Below, in pieces: positions 1 to 7,454 of a stretch of DNA of 11,407 nucleotides; the stretch's first letter is position 1; each line of letters begins with the position of its first letter. The notes beneath the pieces were generated by a model. That model was not told the DNA's origin, did not search any database, and was given only the letters and a program-made list of their open reading frames with translations. The translations under genes were made by a program, and so were the position numbers. Origin of the DNA: an uncultured Collinsella sp. (GTDB lineage Bacteria > Actinomycetota > Coriobacteriia > Coriobacteriales > Coriobacteriaceae); contig CAADSS010000066.1 in assembly GCA_900751695.1 (NCBI GenBank), positions 1 to 11,407 on the forward strand. Direction: 5' to 3'.

Positions 1-59
1 CGCTTGACTTTTCGCAGGATGCAGCCGCGGGCGCTAGCTCGACTGCGGCCGCTCAGTAA
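1..59 (+). CDS. C-terminal end of an upstream gene, possibly ftsL (partial)
   Basis: Reading from base 3, a frame stays open from the window edge to a TAA at 57-59. It encodes about 18 residues, LDFSQD followed by a stretch rich in Ala, Ser and Gly and ending in Gln. The stop lies 18 bases before the ftsI start, as expected for an upstream operon member. In dcw clusters the gene directly before ftsI is usually ftsL, a small bitopic division protein that binds FtsB/DivIC and FtsQ; its C-terminal tail is often disordered. Only position supports the ftsL idea, because no conserved residue is visible. A competing frame (from base 1, stop at 61-63) is also open, but it reads as an Arg/Leu-rich string and looks less like coding sequence. 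Confidence 0.45.
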   Translation, partial: LDFSQDAAAGASSTAAAQ

Positions 60-77
60 ATAAGACGGTAGCTGAGT

Positions 78-1943
78 ATGACAAATGACTATCGCCGCGG
101 TTCCGACGGGGACCACGGGTCTGGACGTCCCTCCTCGCGGGGACGTTCTGGTTATCAAGGAACGGGTCGGCCATCTTACAACGCGGGGCCGTCCTATGGC
201 AACGACCCTGCGTCGCGTCTTCGTGGTTCGGGCGGACCTCGGGTGCGCAATACGGGCGCGCGCAAGGGGTCGTCGTCTGAATGGGTTACGGGAACGCCGC
301 TGCCTCGCCGCGATGTCGTTATGGGCTGTATCGGGGTTGGCCTTGCCGCGGGCGTCTTCCGTCTTGCCGAATACCAGATCGTGAATGCTGACAAGCTGCG
401 CGAGCGCGCGGACGCGCGTCGTCTGCTTTCACAGACGCTCTATGCCAAACGTGGCACTATCTACGACCGCAACGGCAACGTGCTGACGTCGTCAGTCGAA
501 TGCCGCAATGTCGCCGTGAACCCTCAGCTTGTCGAGGACGTCGACAAGACGGTCTCGGCGCTGGTCAAGGCCACCGGTATCGATAAAAAGACCTGTCGCA
601 AGCTGGTACTGTCTGATGGTTCCTGGGTGTATATCAAGCGCCAGGTCGACGAGGATGACGCTGCCGCCCTGGAAAAGAAGAATCTACCCGGCGTGCTCTT
701 TGAGCAGGCGATGAAGCGGGTTTACCCGTATGGAAACCTGGCTTCTCAGGTGCTGGGCGTCGTGAACGTGGACAACGCTGGCCTGACTGGACTCGAAAAA
801 CAATACGATGAGCTTCTGACCGGAACGAATGGCTCTCTTGTGCGCGAGCGCGCAAGAGATGGCGGCTACATCGCGGGCGGTGCCTATAAAAAGGTTGCCG
901 CGATTGATGGCGTGGATATCGTGACGACGATCGACGTCAACATTCAGCGCGCCGCGGAAGATGCCTTGGCCGAGGCGGTCGAGAAGACGAAGGCCAAAAA
1001 CGGGTCGGCCCTGGTGACCGACCCGACGACTGGAGAGATCCTGGCCGCCTGCTCGTATCCGACCTACGACCAGACCAATTTGGAAAACGCCAAGACCGAG
1101 GACATGAACCTTCGTCTGGTGACGGATGCCTACGAGCCCGGCTCGGTCTTTAAGACGCTGGTTGCGGGCGCCGGATTTGATTTGGGCGTTGTGCGCCCGA
1201 GCACATCGTTTGAGGTTCCCGCGAGTATCAAGGTGGGCGACGATACCGTTACCGATGCCGACAAGCGTGACTACACCATGACAATGGACGTACGCGAGAT
1301 GATGCGCCGTTCGTCCAATGTCGGTTTTGTCCTGGTGGGGCGCAAGATCGGTGCCGATGATTTTGCCACCTATGTGGACAAGTGGGGTATCGGTCATAGC
1401 TCCGGTGTCGATTTTCCGGGTGAGAGTCTGGGCATCGTCAAGGAGCGCGACCAGTACGATGGTGCCACCTTGGGTGCTATGAGCTTTGGCCAGGCGCTGT
1501 CCGTCTCGCCGATTGAGGTCGCACGTGCCGTGGGCGGCATCGCGAACGGCGGCGTGATGATGACTCCGCACTTCTATAAGTCGAGCAAGGGCGATGAAAA
1601 GGATTGGGGCGAGGGGGATCGCGCGATTTCCGAGGAGGCCGCCTCGCAGGTGACATCGTGTATGCAGACGGTCGTTGCCGAGGGAATGGGCGTTGGCGGC
1701 GCGGTGGACGGCTATGACGTGGCGGGCAAGACAGGTACGGCCGAGCGCGCCGATGAGAACGGCGGCTACCTCAAAGAGAACTACATGTCGTCTTTTATGG
1801 GGTTTGCCCCGGCGCAGTCGCCCAAGGTCCTGTGCTATATCACCCTTGACGGAACCCCGTCAGGCTCCGATGCCGCCGCAGTGCCGTTCCAGTCCATTAT
1901 GGCCAGTGCGCTTGACGTGTTGGGTGTCCCGCGCACCAAGTAG
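78..1943 (+). CDS. ftsI: FtsI-type class B penicillin-binding protein (septal D,D-transpeptidase)
   Basis: This enzyme cross-links septal peptidoglycan outside the membrane, as partner of the FtsW polymerase, and is a beta-lactam target. The 621-residue protein starts with about 77 cytosolic residues rich in Arg, Gly and Ser. One membrane segment follows (about 79-100), then the pedestal domain (RGTIYDRNG near 125-133) and the transpeptidase domain. All three active-site motifs are present: SVFK at 356-359 (catalytic Ser356), SSN at 412-414 and KTGTA at 551-555. The chain ends about 66 residues after KTG, so there is no PASTA domain, unlike SpoVD/Pbp2B-type proteins. The ATG at 78 is the first possible start, since an in-frame TAG lies at 69-71. 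Its ribosome binding site is weak, so translation may depend on coupling to the upstream gene. Five cysteines (142, 173, 325, 528, 586) lie in the extracytoplasmic part. Residues 31-57 resemble the end of FtsW in this window. Confidence 0.95.
   Translation: MTNDYRRGSDGDHGSGRPSSRGRSGYQGTGRPSYNAGPSYGNDPASRLRGSGGPRVRNTGARKGSSSEWVTGTPLPRRDVVMGCIGVGLAAGVFRLAEYQIVNADKLRERADARRLLSQTLYAKRGTIYDRNGNVLTSSVECRNVAVNPQLVEDVDKTVSALVKATGIDKKTCRKLVLSDGSWVYIKRQVDEDDAAALEKKNLPGVLFEQAMKRVYPYGNLASQVLGVVNVDNAGLTGLEKQYDELLTGTNGSLVRERARDGGYIAGGAYKKVAAIDGVDIVTTIDVNIQRAAEDALAEAVEKTKAKNGSALVTDPTTGEILAACSYPTYDQTNLENAKTEDMNLRLVTDAYEPGSVFKTLVAGAGFDLGVVRPSTSFEVPASIKVGDDTVTDADKRDYTMTMDVREMMRRSSNVGFVLVGRKIGADDFATYVDKWGIGHSSGVDFPGESLGIVKERDQYDGATLGAMSFGQALSVSPIEVARAVGGIANGGVMMTPHFYKSSKGDEKDWGEGDRAISEEAASQVTSCMQTVVAEGMGVGGAVDGYDVAGKTGTAERADENGGYLKENYMSSFMGFAPAQSPKVLCYITLDGTPSGSDAAAVPFQSIMASALDVLGVPRTK
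168..248 (+). other. FtsI cytosolic module resembling the FtsW tail
   Basis: Residues 31-57 of FtsI read RPSYNAGPSY, then G, then NDPASRLR, then GSG, then GPRVR. The C-terminal end of FtsW (bases 7332-7433) reads RPTPRNTGGGY, a short linker, SDPSARLR, TDDQ, then GPRVR. Order and spacing are similar and the RLR and GPRVR cores are identical. Both segments should lie in the cytoplasm. The resemblance is seen directly; a shared binding partner is an inference. Confidence 0.6.
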
Positions 1944-2066
1944 GGGGTTACTATCTATGAAATGGCCAGTCGGTTAATCCGGGTTGTTCACACGCCCTGC
2001 ACCACGCGTAGGCGGCGCTGGGATACAATACGCCGATAGCATTATTAGGTTTACAGGGGAGCTGCA
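1944..2066 (+). promoter_or_regulatory. ftsI-murF gap with a -10-like box and a six-codon ORF
   Basis: This is the largest non-coding gap in the window. It holds AGGGGG (1942-1947, overlapping the ftsI stop), which is 9 bases before an ATG at 1957 opening a hexapeptide frame (MKWPVG, stop 1975-1977). It also holds an imperfect hairpin around 1993-2014 (a CGCC/GGCG stem extended by three pairs past a bulge) without a T-run, a -10-like TACAAT at 2024-2029, TTACAGG at 2051-2057, and the murF ribosome binding site AGGGGAG at 2055-2061. No convincing -35 box lies 16-18 bases upstream of the -10-like box. An internal promoter for murF and the genes after it is plausible but unproven. Confidence 0.35.
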
Positions 2067-3491
2067 ATGATAGAGATCGCCGTCAACAATCTCGCGGCCG
2101 CAACAGGGGCCCGAACCGTGACGGGAGAAGCCGATCGGGTATGCCGCGGTTGCGTTATCGACTCGCGCCAGGTTGAGGAGGGCACGATATTCGTCGCCTT
2201 CCCGGGTGAAAAGGTCGACGGCAACGACTTTGCTTCCCGTGCCATCGAGTCGGGTGCCGGCGCCGTCGTGATGACGCGCGAGCCCGATGCCGAGCTGCTT
2301 TCGCTGGCCCATGAGAAGGGCTGCGCCATCCTGCATACCGATGACCCCGAGGAGTTTTTGCTGCGCCTGGCTCACGCTTATCGTTTGGAGCTTGGCTGCC
2401 TGGTAATTGGCATTACCGGCTCTATCGGCAAGACGACGACCAAGGACGTGCTCGCCGCGGTGCTCGCCAAGCGCTATCGCGTTTGGGCAACCAAGGGTAA
2501 CTACAACAACCTGATCGGTATGCCGCTCACGGTGCTGGCGGCCCCTGCCGACACCGAGGTTCTGGTGCTCGAGATGGGCATGAACCATTTCCACGAGATT
2601 GAGCGCATGTCTCAGTCCGCCAATCCCAACCTTGCCATTGTGACCAAGATCGGCACCTCCCATATCGGTATTCTGGGCAGTCGCGAGAATATCGCTCGTG
2701 CCAAATCCGAGATTGTTGGCGGCATGTGCGCCGCCGGAGACCTTCTCCCGTTGCTGGTTTTGGGTGGTGAGGACGACTTTACTCCGTTCATCCGCGACAC
2801 CTTTGCCGCGCCTGCGGGCGTCGACGTGATGCTTGCGGGCGTCTCGGACGACGATGAGGTCCGTGCGTGCGACATTCGCATTGATGACGAGGGACGCCCG
2901 GTCTTTACGCTCGATTTTGGCTTGGGCGAGACTATCGACACACTGCTTGCCATTCCCGGCGCGCAGTCCGTTCCCAATGCCGTCAAGGCCGCGGCGGTTG
3001 CCTATCGTCTTGGCGTGACGCCCGAGCAGATCGATGCCGCCTTTAGGGGTCTTACGATTACCGGGCATCGCCAGGAAATCAAGCGCGCCAAGAGCGGCGC
3101 TCGCGTCATCGACGACTCATATAACGCCAGTGCCGAATCGATGGCAGCCGGCCTCGACCTGCTGTGTTCGCTTTCGTGCACGGGTTCGCGCATGGCGGTT
3201 CTGGGCGAGATGGGCGAGATGGGCGACGAGGCTCCTCGCATGCATGAGCTGGTGGGCGCCTATGCGGCGGCCAAGAAGCTCGATATGCTCGCATGTGTCG
3301 GCGGTGAGCTTGCCCAGCGTATGGCCGAGGCCGCGCGCATGATGGGTATGGATGAGGACCGCATTCAGGTGTTCTCCGACTATCAGCAGGTGCTCGACCG
3401 TATGGGCGGCGCTCTTGAGCAGCATGATGTCGTGCTGGTCAAGGGCTCACGCTTCGTTGAGCTCGATCGCTTTGTGGAAGGTGTGTGCTAG
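2067..3491 (+). CDS. murF: MurF, UDP-MurNAc-tripeptide D-alanyl-D-alanine ligase
   Basis: This cytoplasmic Mur ligase uses ATP to add the D-Ala-D-Ala dipeptide to UDP-MurNAc-tripeptide, the last soluble step of precursor synthesis. The 474-residue protein has the usual three domains. The N-terminal UDP-binding part carries the CVIDSRQVEEG segment (29-39). The ATPase domain has the P-loop GITGSIGKTTT (115-125, Lys122) and LEMGMNHFHEIE (168-179), typical of MurF rather than MurC, D or E. The C-terminal domain has DDSYNASAESM (349-359) and VKGSR (458-462). The usual form of the third motif is DDxYNANPxSM, so this copy has Ser and Ala at normally conserved places. The start is well supported by AGGGGAG five bases upstream of the ATG. 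mraY starts 3 bases after the stop. No murE lies between ftsI and this gene. Confidence 0.95.
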   Translation: MIEIAVNNLAAATGARTVTGEADRVCRGCVIDSRQVEEGTIFVAFPGEKVDGNDFASRAIESGAGAVVMTREPDAELLSLAHEKGCAILHTDDPEEFLLRLAHAYRLELGCLVIGITGSIGKTTTKDVLAAVLAKRYRVWATKGNYNNLIGMPLTVLAAPADTEVLVLEMGMNHFHEIERMSQSANPNLAIVTKIGTSHIGILGSRENIARAKSEIVGGMCAAGDLLPLLVLGGEDDFTPFIRDTFAAPAGVDVMLAGVSDDDEVRACDIRIDDEGRPVFTLDFGLGETIDTLLAIPGAQSVPNAVKAAAVAYRLGVTPEQIDAAFRGLTITGHRQEIKRAKSGARVIDDSYNASAESMAAGLDLLCSLSCTGSRMAVLGEMGEMGDEAPRMHELVGAYAAAKKLDMLACVGGELAQRMAEAARMMGMDEDRIQVFSDYQQVLDRMGGALEQHDVVLVKGSRFVELDRFVEGVC

Positions 3492-3494
3492 TCC

Positions 3495-4514
3495 ATGTTC
3501 GGCAATCCTTCGTATCCTACGTACCAGGCATTTTTGGGATTGGGCATCGCCGCCGTCATCGCGATGCTGCTTATGCCGTGGTGGATTAAGCTCCTGAAGG
3601 TCGAGGGCATCGGCCAGCAGGTTCGCGCCGATGGCCCCAAGCGTCACCTGATTAAGCAGGGCACGCCCACCATGGGTGGCGTCATCATCCTGGTTGCCGT
3701 TTCGCTGACCTGCCTTTTGATGGGAAAGCTCACCACCGAGCTCGTGCTTGTGCTGCTCGCCACGCTGGCAACCGGCGTTCTTGGCCTCATCGACGACCTG
3801 ACTTCTGTCACGCACGGCCGCTCGCTCGGCCTGACGCCTCACGCCAAGATGATTGGCCTTACCCTCATCTGCGTTACCTTTACCGTGCTTGCTGTCAACT
3901 GGTGCGGCGTCGCCCCCGAGATTCGTTTCCCCGGTGGCCTGACGATCGACCTCGGTGTGCTCTCGACCACCATTTACGGCCTCTCTTTTCCGTGGCTCTA
4001 CCTTGTCTTTTGCTGGCTGATGATCGCGGGCCTTTCCAACGCCGTAAACCTCACCGACGGCTTGGACGGTCTTGCCGGCGGCACCTCCATGATCGCCATG
4101 CTGGCCATGGCTGCCATGGCGTTTTTGCACGGCGATGTGAACCTGTCCATCTTCTGCACGGCGTGCGCCGGCGCCTGCCTGGGCTTTTTGTGGTTCAACT
4201 GCTATCCGGCGAGCATCTTTATGGGCGATACCGGCTCGCTTGCCCTGGGTGCCGCTTTTGCCTGCACCTCCATCATGACCAACACCGAAGTCGTTTCCCT
4301 CATCATCGGCGGTCTGTTTATCGTCGAGACCCTGTCGGTCATGATCCAGGTTGTCTATTTCCACTTTACGCACAAGCGCGTCTTCCTTATGGCGCCCATT
4401 CATCATCATTTCGAAAAGAAGGGCTGGGCCGAGACCAAGGTCGTCATCCGTTTTTGGATTGTCGCCGCGGCCTTCGGAGCCCTGGGCCTCGCGTTGTTCT
4501 TCCAGTTGGGATAG
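3495..4514 (+). CDS. mraY: MraY, phospho-N-acetylmuramoyl-pentapeptide transferase
   Basis: This integral membrane enzyme moves phospho-MurNAc-pentapeptide from UDP to undecaprenyl phosphate, giving lipid I. The protein has 339 residues, slightly shorter than the E. coli enzyme (360), with about ten hydrophobic segments. Family motifs are clear: GTPTMGG (56-62), the Asp pair DD at 100-101, NLTDGLDGLAGG (185-196), FMGDTGS (243-249) and the loop HHHFEKKGW (303-311). The Asp-rich motifs bind Mg2+ and the uridine diphosphate substrate in known family members. The ATG is 3 bases after the murF stop; a GGAAGGT (3476-3482) inside the end of murF is the nearest ribosome binding site, 12 bases away, so coupling to murF is likely. 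The codons lean more to C-ending forms than those of ftsW or murB. Nothing is broken or missing. Confidence 0.96.
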   Translation: MFGNPSYPTYQAFLGLGIAAVIAMLLMPWWIKLLKVEGIGQQVRADGPKRHLIKQGTPTMGGVIILVAVSLTCLLMGKLTTELVLVLLATLATGVLGLIDDLTSVTHGRSLGLTPHAKMIGLTLICVTFTVLAVNWCGVAPEIRFPGGLTIDLGVLSTTIYGLSFPWLYLVFCWLMIAGLSNAVNLTDGLDGLAGGTSMIAMLAMAAMAFLHGDVNLSIFCTACAGACLGFLWFNCYPASIFMGDTGSLALGAAFACTSIMTNTEVVSLIIGGLFIVETLSVMIQVVYFHFTHKRVFLMAPIHHHFEKKGWAETKVVIRFWIVAAAFGALGLALFFQLG

Positions 4515-4523
4515 TGGTCTTTC

Positions 4524-5930
4524 ATGCCTCTTGCTGATGTCTTTAGCCTGCTCGTTTTGGGCCAGGGTAAGTCCGGTCTTGATGTCGCTCGCTGGGCGCT
4601 TGCACATCCCGAGCGTGTGAGTGCCGTTACCGTTTACGGTGGCGGCACGTCCGAGCCCAACGATGCCACGCGCTCGCTCGAGGCGCACGGGGCATCGTTT
4701 GTCTACGGAACCGAGCAGGTCGAGGGCGCGTTTGATGTATGCGTGACGTGTCCGGGCATCTCGGAGTTCTCGGCATTCTTTAAGGCTGGCCGTGATCACG
4801 CTGCCCAGATTATGGGTGAGCCCGAGTTTGCCTACCGTCTGTCTCCCCAAAATTGGATTGCCATTACGGGCACCAACGGCAAGACGACAACCACGTCACT
4901 GACCGATTACCTGCTTAAGGCAGCGGGCGAGGCGAGCGTTGCTGTCGGCAACATTGGCGAGCCTCCGGTGAACGAGATCGATGGCCGTGCGCATAACGAG
5001 TGGTTTGTGGCGGAGCTTTCGAGCTATCAGATCGCAACGACCCAGGAGCTTCACCCCCGTGTGGCGGTGCTGCTCAACATTACCCCCGACCATCTGGGCT
5101 GGCATAAGAGCCATAAGAACTATGCGCTCGCCAAGATTAAGCTCTTCGAGAATATGGTCGACGATGACCTGGTGATTGTTGACGTCGAGGATGCCGGTAT
5201 CCACGAGTTCGATGAGTACATCTATGTTCCGGGCCGTCGCATCTGCAAGGTTGCTTTTGACGAGCCTGCGGGCGAGGACGCCGCATTTGTGCGCGATGGC
5301 AAGATGGTCGTTCGTCTGAAGGGCGTCGAGACCCCGCTCGTCGATACGTCCGAGCTTAAGATTTCGGGCCATCACAATGTAATCAATGCCCTGTGTGCTG
5401 CCACGGCGGCCCTGACGGTCGGCGCCGATGTTGACGGTGTGTGTCGCGGCCTGGTCTCGTTCCAGCCGCTGGAGCACCGCGTTGAGCCCTGTGGCGAGAT
5501 CGATGGCGTGCGCTATGTCAACGATTCCAAGGCAACGAACACCGATGCGGTCGAAAAGGCCCTGACGGCGTTTCCCGATGACGATGTGATCTTGCTGCTC
5601 GGCGGTCACGATAAGGGCACGCCGCTCGATTCCTTTGCCCGCGTTGTGATGGATAACGTTCGCTCGGTGGTTTGCTTTGGCGACGCGCGCGAGCGCTTTA
5701 CCGCCGCTATGGACGAGGCGGATGTCGACGGTGATGTCGATATCGCTCAGGCCGACGACCTGCGCGATGCCGTGGACGTTGCCCGTTCGCTCTCGAGCCG
5801 CGGCGATGTGATCTTACTGTCGCCCGCCTGCTCTTCGTTCGATGAGTTCTCGGGCTACGAGGAGCGCGGTCGCGTGTTTAAGGACTATGTGGCCCAGCTT
5901 GCAGCTGCGTCCAATACGCAAATGGAATAG
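4524..5930 (+). CDS. murD: MurD, UDP-MurNAc-L-alanine:D-glutamate ligase
   Basis: This cytoplasmic Mur ligase adds D-Glu to UDP-MurNAc-L-Ala. The protein has 468 residues. An N-terminal Rossmann-like start (VLGQGKSG, 11-18) binds the UDP substrate. The central ATPase domain has the P-loop GTNGKTTT (116-123), ELSSYQI (164-170), NITPDHLGWH (185-194) and Lys204, a candidate for the carbamylated lysine. The C-terminal domain has EHRVE (317-321), NDSKATN (333-339), LGGHDKG (359-365) and SPACSSFDEF (433-442), a set characteristic of MurD. It starts 9 bases after the mraY stop with only a weak G-rich region upstream (around 4508-4517), so coupling to mraY is likely. ftsW follows after 9 bases (GTG start). 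Confidence 0.95.
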   Translation: MPLADVFSLLVLGQGKSGLDVARWALAHPERVSAVTVYGGGTSEPNDATRSLEAHGASFVYGTEQVEGAFDVCVTCPGISEFSAFFKAGRDHAAQIMGEPEFAYRLSPQNWIAITGTNGKTTTTSLTDYLLKAAGEASVAVGNIGEPPVNEIDGRAHNEWFVAELSSYQIATTQELHPRVAVLLNITPDHLGWHKSHKNYALAKIKLFENMVDDDLVIVDVEDAGIHEFDEYIYVPGRRICKVAFDEPAGEDAAFVRDGKMVVRLKGVETPLVDTSELKISGHHNVINALCAATAALTVGADVDGVCRGLVSFQPLEHRVEPCGEIDGVRYVNDSKATNTDAVEKALTAFPDDDVILLLGGHDKGTPLDSFARVVMDNVRSVVCFGDARERFTAAMDEADVDGDVDIAQADDLRDAVDVARSLSSRGDVILLSPACSSFDEFSGYEERGRVFKDYVAQLAAASNTQME

Positions 5931-5933
5931 GGG
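5929..5933 (+). promoter_or_regulatory. Ribosome binding site deciding the ftsW start
   Basis: AGGGG overlaps the murD TAG stop. It is 6 bases from the GTG at 5940 but directly touches the TTG at 5934, so the GTG is the better start. An ATG at 5967 is a further alternative, with GAGAGGAG at about 5944-5951 some 15 bases upstream. Confidence 0.5.
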
Positions 5934-5939
5934 TTGCCG

Positions 5940-7454
5940 GTGAGAGAGGAGAGCCCCCGACAGAATATGAGGAGGCCCGACTCGGACCGTGCTTCCTCGC
6001 AGCGCAGCACGCCGCGCGCCGGTCGTCGCACGCAGGGCATCGGCGAACGTTATATCGCCGGCGTCCCCGCACGTATCATGCGACCCCGCCTGGTCTTTTT
6101 GACCTGCCTGTTCTCGCTGGTCTGTTTTGGCCTGCTTATGGTGTACTCGGCTTCTTCAGTCGAGGCGCTTCACGAGAACGACTCCGCGACCTACTTTTTG
6201 TTCCGGCAGTTTATGTTCACTGTCGTCGGCGTTGCTGCCCTCGAGTTCATCGCGCGCGTTGCACCCGATAGCTGGTTTGGCGAAGGGGCGCTTAAACTTG
6301 CCCTTATCGCTATGATGATCTTGCTGCTTGCGGTGTTCCTCTTTGGTAGCGGCAGCCGTGGCGCTACGCGTTGGCTGAGCATTGCCGGCATTCAGTTTCA
6401 GCCATCGGAGTTTCTCAAGCCGTTTGCCATTGCCTATTCTGCCATCATGCTCGATCGCGTGTTTTCGCCCGGCGGTAACATCAATGAGTTCCTTAAGGGC
6501 ATGGGCTTATATTTGGGCATATCGCTCGTCTTGATTTTTATTCAGCCCGACTTTGGCACCATCCTGATTATTCTGTTGACGATCATGTGCATGGCGCTCT
6601 TTGCCGGTCTTGACCCAAAATTCATTATCGGTGCGATTCTTGCTGGCGCCGTCATCATCGTGATCGCTCTTGTCGTCGAGCCGTACCGTATGGTGCGCAT
6701 TCAGGTTCTCTTGAACCCTTGGGCAGATGAATATGGAGACGGGTATCAGGCAACGCTCGCCATTATGGCGTTTGCTTCGGGCGGACTGTTCGGCCGCGGT
6801 ATCGGTAACTCAACCATGAAGTACTCGTATTTGCCCGAGGCACACAACGACTACATCCTGGCCATCATTGGCGAGGAGGTTGGCTTTTTGGGGACGCTGC
6901 TGTTTTTCTTGGTGTTTGCGATGCTGATCTACTCGGCGTTTCGAATTGCCGAGCAGGCCGCCGATCGTCGCGGGGCGCTCATGGCTTCGGGCTCTGCGGT
7001 TATCCTCGCGGTGCAGTTTTTGATCAACGCGCTGGGTATTCTCAACGTATTTCCTATGACGGGTAAGCCGCTGCCGTTTATCAGCTATGGCGGCTCGTCG
7101 ATTATCGTGTCGCTCATGCTCGCCGGGCTTATTTTACGCGTCTCGCACGAGAGCGCTCGACGCGATGAATACGATCGTCGTCGCGATAGCTTTGCCGTTA
7201 TGGACGAGAGCACTGCCGGTGTTCCCCATACGCGTGGGGAGCGCTCGTCGCGTGGCGGTTTTACCGTCTTGAACGGTTTTGCTTCGGAGTCGGATGCCCG
7301 TCCGCGCTCGGTGCCGCAGAGTCGCCCGCAACGACCGACGCCGCGCAATACGGGTGGCGGATATAATCGGATCGACTTGAATTCGGACCCGTCGGCGCGC
7401 TTGCGCACCGACGACCAGGGGCCGCGCGTACGAAGGGACTACCATGACCGATAA
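5940..7454 (+). CDS. ftsW: FtsW, SEDS-family septal peptidoglycan glycosyltransferase
   Basis: FtsW polymerises lipid II into septal glycan strands, working with FtsI. From the GTG at 5940 the protein has 504 residues (506 from TTG 5934). It begins with about 45 basic cytosolic residues and then has around ten membrane segments. SEDS hallmarks are GSRGATRWL (137-145), QPSEF (154-158), QPDFGT (202-207), PEAHNDYILA (299-308, with Asp304 at the likely position of the catalytic Asp of RodA/FtsW) and PFISYGGSS (379-387). It lies between murD and murG, which fits ftsW better than rodA. After the last membrane segment (near 400) comes a tail of about 100 residues rich in Arg, Ser, Pro and Gly, long for this family, ending in a module that resembles FtsI residues 31-57. 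The stop overlaps murG by 11 bases. Confidence 0.94.
   Translation: MREESPRQNMRRPDSDRASSQRSTPRAGRRTQGIGERYIAGVPARIMRPRLVFLTCLFSLVCFGLLMVYSASSVEALHENDSATYFLFRQFMFTVVGVAALEFIARVAPDSWFGEGALKLALIAMMILLLAVFLFGSGSRGATRWLSIAGIQFQPSEFLKPFAIAYSAIMLDRVFSPGGNINEFLKGMGLYLGISLVLIFIQPDFGTILIILLTIMCMALFAGLDPKFIIGAILAGAVIIVIALVVEPYRMVRIQVLLNPWADEYGDGYQATLAIMAFASGGLFGRGIGNSTMKYSYLPEAHNDYILAIIGEEVGFLGTLLFFLVFAMLIYSAFRIAEQAADRRGALMASGSAVILAVQFLINALGILNVFPMTGKPLPFISYGGSSIIVSLMLAGLILRVSHESARRDEYDRRRDSFAVMDESTAGVPHTRGERSSRGGFTVLNGFASESDARPRSVPQSRPQRPTPRNTGGGYNRIDLNSDPSARLRTDDQGPRVRRDYHDR
7332..7433 (+). other. FtsW C-terminal module resembling FtsI N-terminus
   Basis: Residues 465-498 of FtsW (GTG numbering) read RPTPRNTGGGY, a linker NRIDLN, SDPSARLR, TDDQ and GPRVR, ending six residues before the stop. 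The matching FtsI segment is at 168-248. The codons differ at many synonymous places (for example RLR is cgc-ttg-cgc here and cgt-ctt-cgt in ftsI), so this is not a recent DNA duplication. Confidence 0.6.

Noticed and set aside
684..1571. 295-codon open frame on the minus strand opposite ftsI
   Set aside because: Composition artefact opposite the catalytic core of ftsI; no motif seen.
1993..2014. Hairpin in the ftsI-murF gap as a terminator
   Set aside because: The stem is imperfect, with a bulge and a G-T pair, and no T-run follows.
1974..3068. 364-codon open frame on the minus strand opposite murF
   Set aside because: A mirror of biased murF codons with no recognisable domain or ribosome binding site.
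3902..4537. 211-codon plus-strand frame inside mraY
   Set aside because: Out-of-frame shadow of mraY, Arg/His/Pro/Ser-rich with no motif; mraY in the other frame is fully conserved.
3447..4850. 467-codon open frame on the minus strand across the murF end, mraY and the murD start
   Set aside because: It lies opposite three well-supported genes, reads as hydrophilic Gly/His/Asp/Arg-rich sequence with no motif, and is explained by the G+C-rich codon pattern of the plus-strand genes, which removes stops from the opposite strand.
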